Virus record (IMG/VR): IMGVR_UViG_3300009155_000051
Span: 25,539-89,538 of that record
Direction: 5' to 3' (one strand)
Length of the DNA: 64,000 nucleotides
Source: a virus
In this document: piece by piece, positions 60,555-64,000 of the stretch
Position numbering within the stretch: the first letter of the stretch is position 1
Layout: every line of letters begins with the position of its first letter
Position numbers and translations under genes: made by a program
The notes under the pieces: model-generated
Databases searched by the model: none
Told to the model about the DNA's origin: nothing
What the model saw: only the letters and a program-made list of their open reading frames with translations

Positions 60555-62969
60555 TTAAGAACCACATCCGAAACATTCAAATTCCGTATCTGTTGGTTTT
60601 GAAGTTAGTTCAACAGTTGGTTTCTCAATTTGTTTTGGTTGACCCACTTTTGAAATGTCCACCGCCAAGTGTTTAGCTCCGGTTGATATTGCCTTTGTTC
60701 TAACATAATAACAAAGAGTTTTCAATCCTTTACCCCAAGAATGGAAGTGTGATGAAGATATCTTTGATAATGTTGGATTAGACATATAAATATTCATTGA
60801 TTGTGATTGGTCAATAAAAGGTGCTCTGTCTGCAGCCATATCAATAAGTTCTCTTTGAGATATTTCCCAAATTGTTTTATATTTTAGAATTAAATGTTCA
60901 ATTCTTTTAACTTTTTTATTGTAATTTTTGTCTTCGGTATCTAAATAATTATTAAAATTAATGTTCAAAATAGAACCTTCATTCATTATAATTTCATTTT
61001 TCAAATCCTCACCCCAAAGGCCTAACTTTTCAAAATCGTTAATTAAGTATTTGTTAACAATTAAAATTTCACCACCAACTACACGACGATTAAATAATGC
61101 CGAATGAGCCGGTTCTGTCATTTCAAATGACCCTGTAATCTTAGCTGAAGACGCAACTGGCATCTGAGCCGTGAATAATGAGTTGCAAACCCCGTGATTG
61201 GACACTTCTAACTTAAGTGAGTCCCAATCCCACATTCTACCTAATCCTTCGTAATCTAATCCCCACATATCAAATTGGAATATACCTTTTGACATAGGTG
61301 ACCCTTCAAAAAAATCATATGGTTTGTACTCACCTGATTTACATAATTCCATACTCTCGGTGATTGCCGCAAAGTAGATAGTTTCAAAAATATCTTTATT
61401 AAGTTTTTTCGCCTCTTCAGATGTGAAGATATAATCCATTAAGAAGAATACGTCAGCAAGACCTTGAGTTCCAATAGCGATTGTTCTTTGTTCTAACCCA
61501 CCTTTTCTACCTTGTTCCGTTGAATAACTATTAATATCAACAACTTTGTTAAGTGCTCTAACGACCTTTCTAACTTCACTATATAGTAATTTGAAGTCAA
61601 ACTCTCCTTTAATAATAAAGTTTTTCAACACCATAGACGATAACGTACAGATTGCTGTGGTGTTCTCATCAGTATATTGGTAAATCTCATTACATAGGTT
61701 AGATTGTTTAATCACCCCAATGTTTTGATGATTAGTCTTTCTGTTAGCACTATCTTTAGAACATAAATAAGGAACCCCTGTCTCAACTTGAGATTCAATA
61801 ATTTTATTCCAAATTGTTTGAGCAGAAACTTTTTTACCTAAACCAAGTTCAACCGCTTTGTTGTAGTTTGATTCATACTCATCACCGTAAGCTTCTTGTA
61901 ATGGTTTGATACCCGCCTTAATAATATCGTTGGGACAAAATAAATACCAATCATCATTGTTCTTAACCGCATTCATAAAGTTGTCCGGTAACCAAATTGA
62001 GGTGAATAAATCTTTAGCTCTCAATTCCTCAGCACCTGTATTCTTTTTAATTTCAAGTAAGTCAATAATGTCTTTATGCCAAGGTTCAATGTAGATAGCC
62101 GCACTACCCGGTCTTCTTCCTTGTTGATTAAAGAATCTTAATCCTTCATTAACAATCTTTAGGTATTTCAATAAACCACCCGCAAATCCTCCTGATGAGT
62201 TAATACGACTTTCTTTACTACGAATGTTAGACATACATAATCCAATACCTGCAGCGTCAGATGAATAAGTTGAGATGTCGTTGAATGTCTGTAATAGACC
62301 TTCTCTTGAATCCCCATTATTGTATTTCAATACACAAGAAGCTAATTGAGGTGTTCTTGTCCCGGCATTAATCATAATTGGTGTCGCCGGAGAGATAAGT
62401 TGATTTGATAATGAATTATAGTATTCAACCGCCTCTTCAAATGACTTAGTCACCCATAAAGCCACTCTCATATACATATGTTGAGGTCTTTCAATTACTT
62501 TACCTTCCGGAGTTTTTAACAAATACATTTCTGATAACGATTTCCACGCAAAATAATCAAAATTATAATCATTCTCGTGATTAATTACAGAATCAATATT
62601 TTCAGGACCATATAGTTCAATAGTCTCCATTAACTTATCGTTAATAATACCATCAACGTGTAATGTGTGCATTGTGTTACAGAAACTATCATCAGTCTCT
62701 TTATGATATGCCGAAATAGCCACAGATGAGGCTAATCTTGAGTAATCGTGATGACTTCCGGTATATGCCGCTGCAATCTCATAAACTAATTTATCCAACT
62801 CTTTAGTTGTAATAACTCCCTCAGTTGGTACCGAAGTAATTACCTTGATGAATACCTCATCAGCGTTAACGTTCAACCCTTTAGCCGCTCTCTTTACTCT
62901 ACTGTATATTTTTTGGGGGTTAAACGATACTTCGTCTCCCCCTCTTTTTTTTATCTTTAATGACATCAT
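60555..62969 (-). CDS. nrdA: Ribonucleotide reductase large subunit, class Ia
   Basis: An 804-residue class Ia alpha subunit. The N-terminal ATP cone is present (KIKKRGGDEVSFNPQKIYSR). Active-site features are LASCVLKYN for the first thiyl-disulphide Cys, NLCNEI for the Asn-Cys-Glu triad, and ICTLSS for the second Cys of the pair. MPVASSAKITGS is the family's later loop. The C-terminal tail ends ECFGCGS, the redox pair that is reduced by thioredoxin or glutaredoxin, both coded at 1918-2521. It reduces ribonucleoside diphosphates for phage DNA synthesis. It begins one base after the end of nrdB. Confidence 0.97.
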   Translation of the reverse strand: MMSLKIKKRGGDEVSFNPQKIYSRVKRAAKGLNVNADEVFIKVITSVPTEGVITTKELDKLVYEIAAAYTGSHHDYSRLASSVAISAYHKETDDSFCNTMHTLHVDGIINDKLMETIELYGPENIDSVINHENDYNFDYFAWKSLSEMYLLKTPEGKVIERPQHMYMRVALWVTKSFEEAVEYYNSLSNQLISPATPIMINAGTRTPQLASCVLKYNNGDSREGLLQTFNDISTYSSDAAGIGLCMSNIRSKESRINSSGGFAGGLLKYLKIVNEGLRFFNQQGRRPGSAAIYIEPWHKDIIDLLEIKKNTGAEELRAKDLFTSIWLPDNFMNAVKNNDDWYLFCPNDIIKAGIKPLQEAYGDEYESNYNKAVELGLGKKVSAQTIWNKIIESQVETGVPYLCSKDSANRKTNHQNIGVIKQSNLCNEIYQYTDENTTAICTLSSMVLKNFIIKGEFDFKLLYSEVRKVVRALNKVVDINSYSTEQGRKGGLEQRTIAIGTQGLADVFFLMDYIFTSEEAKKLNKDIFETIYFAAITESMELCKSGEYKPYDFFEGSPMSKGIFQFDMWGLDYEGLGRMWDWDSLKLEVSNHGVCNSLFTAQMPVASSAKITGSFEMTEPAHSALFNRRVVGGEILIVNKYLINDFEKLGLWGEDLKNEIIMNEGSILNINFNNYLDTEDKNYNKKVKRIEHLILKYKTIWEISQRELIDMAADRAPFIDQSQSMNIYMSNPTLSKISSSHFHSWGKGLKTLCYYVRTKAISTGAKHLAVDISKVGQPKQIEKPTVELTSKPTDTEFECFGCGS

Positions 62970-62970
62970 A

Positions 62971-63921
62971 TTAAAAATCCTCTGTAAATGTTAATGACTC
63001 ACCTAATTTTGCTTTCTGATACTCCATAGTTCTTGATTCAAAGAAGTTACCTTTTGTTTCAACAGCAATTTGTTCCATAAATTTGAATGGTTGTTCCACA
63101 TTAAAGTGTTTCTTACAACCAAACTTAATTAGTAATCCGTCAGTTACAAATTCAAGATATTGTTTCATCAAGTTTGAGTTCATACCAATTAAAGACACTG
63201 GTAATGATTCTGTGATAAATTCTTTTTCAATTTCTAATGCAGATAGTAAGATTTCTTTAATTCTTTTTTCTGTTGGTTTGTTCTCAACGTGATTGTTAAT
63301 CAAATGGATTGCAAAATCACAGTGTAAATTCTCATCTTTGAAGATAAGACTGTTAGCATTACATAATCCTTGCATAATTCCTCTTGATTTCATCCAAAAT
63401 ATTGAACAGAATGAACCTGAGAAGAAGATACCTTCAACCGCCGCAAATGCCACTAATCTTTCTTGAAAAGAAGCGTTCTCAATCCAATCAAGAGCCCATT
63501 TAGCTTTCTTTTGAACTGCCGGTAATCTATCAATTGCGTGAAAACATTCGTCTTTCTCTGTTTCATCAGATACGTAAGTATCAATCAACAATGAATACAT
63601 TAACGAGTGAATGTTCTCCATCATAATTTGGAATCCGTAGAAAAATTTTGCTTCAGCATATTGAACCTCTTTTAAGAAATTCTCAGCTAAGTTTTCATTT
63701 ACAATACCATCAGATGCTGCAAAGAATGCTAATATATTTTTAAGGAAATATCTCTCATTATCAGATAGGTTTTCCCAATCTCTAATATCGTTAGATAAAT
63801 CAACTTCTTCTGCCGTCCAAAAAGCCGCTTGATGTTGTTTGTAATATTCCCATATATCATTATGTTCAATTGGGAAGATAACAAATCTATCATTATTTGG
63901 TTCTAATATTTTTTCTTTCAT
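62971..63921 (-). CDS. nrdB: Ribonucleotide reductase small subunit, class Ia
   Basis: A 316-residue beta subunit. Metal-site residues are seen in order: Asp in WTAEEVDLS, Glu in NENLAENF, ExxH in MMENIHS, Glu in AVEGIFFSG and ExxH in [11 protein letters not shown]. The radical tyrosine is present (IHSLMYSLL). A C-terminal tail (ESLTFTEDF) fits the docking peptide for NrdA. It supplies the tyrosyl radical to NrdA. The gene is directly upstream of nrdA, and its start is 7 bases after the stop of the next gene to the right. Confidence 0.96.
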   Translation of the reverse strand: MKEKILEPNNDRFVIFPIEHNDIWEYYKQHQAAFWTAEEVDLSNDIRDWENLSDNERYFLKNILAFFAASDGIVNENLAENFLKEVQYAEAKFFYGFQIMMENIHSLMYSLLIDTYVSDETEKDECFHAIDRLPAVQKKAKWALDWIENASFQERLVAFAAVEGIFFSGSFCSIFWMKSRGIMQGLCNANSLIFKDENLHCDFAIHLINNHVENKPTEKRIKEILLSALEIEKEFITESLPVSLIGMNSNLMKQYLEFVTDGLLIKFGCKKHFNVEQPFKFMEQIAVETKGNFFESRTMEYQKAKLGESLTFTEDF

Positions 63922-63928
63922 TTTTAAA

Positions 63929-64000
63929 TTAATTTTGTGTTTGTTCTTTTTGTTTTCTTTTGTCTAACAAATCTTTTATTCTTTGTCTGTTTCTTTCTTC
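63929..64000 (-). CDS. C-terminal end of a charged protein (partial)
   Basis: A minus-strand frame is open from the right edge to a TAA at 63929-63931 and gives 23 residues, strongly charged ([18 protein letters not shown]). It would be the C-terminus of a gene just upstream of nrdB, probably in the same operon. With so few residues, the frame cannot be verified. Confidence 0.45.
   Translation of the reverse strand, partial: EERNRQRIKDLLDKRKQKEQTQN

Noticed and set aside
1-64000. tRNA genes, terminase, portal, capsid, tail sheath
   Set aside because: No sequence in the window could be assigned to these with confidence.

Overview
The window is part of a large, AT-rich genome of a contractile-tailed bacteriophage (myovirus type, probably of jumbo or near-jumbo size) that infects a member of the Bacteroidota, most likely a flavobacterium. 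The tail type is shown by T4-like baseplate wedge proteins (gp25-like at 60016-60471, gp6-like at 58173-60011). The phage status is supported by about 30 kb of virion proteins, a lysis module and phage replication/recombination genes. The host assignment rests on several lines. The phage sigma factor has a Bacteroidota-type region 2. Several operons start with the Bacteroidota promoter TTTG-N19/20-TAnnTTTG. Start codons lack Shine-Dalgarno sequences. Virion proteins carry repeats of the SprB (gliding adhesin) type. Capsid, portal, terminase and tail sheath/tube genes are not recognised here and presumably lie outside the window. No tRNA, CRISPR array or insertion sequence was seen, and no gene-free stretch exceeds 300 bases.

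Layout. 1-1889: a partial virion-type protein, a 52-residue Cys/Gln-rich protein and an orphan gene. 1918-7270 (minus): glutaredoxin, thioredoxin, a PcfJ-like protein, a leucine-rich-repeat protein and a Dam-type methylase. 7369-10865: a DnaJ cochaperone and a packed run of very small genes, including a 58-residue histone-H1-like protein. 10913-14706 (minus): proteins of virion/assembly character and a candidate unimolecular spanin. 14687-16404: amidase endolysin and two membrane proteins, so the lysis region. 16475-17852: sigma-70 factor and partner gene. 17898-20339: a large N6-adenine methylase with a nuclease-like N-terminus. 20388-27628 (minus): SbcC/gp46, small genes, SbcD/gp47, a zinc ribbon, a RecB-like nuclease and a DnaG-type primase, all read from one host-type promoter.

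27717-39026 is an island on the plus strand: Pro/Thr-linked fibre or adhesin proteins, a BspA-type repeat adhesin, a nucleotidyltransferase-like gene and a RuvC-like resolvase. It ends at a two-way terminator. 39067-60471 (minus) continues with fibres, SprB-repeat and baseplate-type proteins up to 1761 residues, a membrane-anchored lipase-like protein, and gp6/gp25. 60555-63921 (minus) is class Ia ribonucleotide reductase, nrdA and nrdB, followed by the end of another gene at the right edge.

How it fits together: host RNA polymerase can read the primase/recombination operon, the methylase and probably the sigma-factor operon from TAnnTTTG promoters. Virion operons instead carry a different box, TATTTAT (often TGATATTTAT), at a fixed or short distance from the start codon. 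I infer that the phage sigma factor reads it, giving an early/late switch. Thioredoxin and glutaredoxin can supply electrons to NrdAB for dNTP synthesis, and two methylases can mark the DNA. The most interesting points are the two promoter classes with near-leaderless starts, three helically phased 9-bp repeats before the SbcC gene, a terminator-like hairpin fused to a start codon, the host-like adhesin repeats in virion proteins, and the lipase-like membrane protein inside the tail operon.
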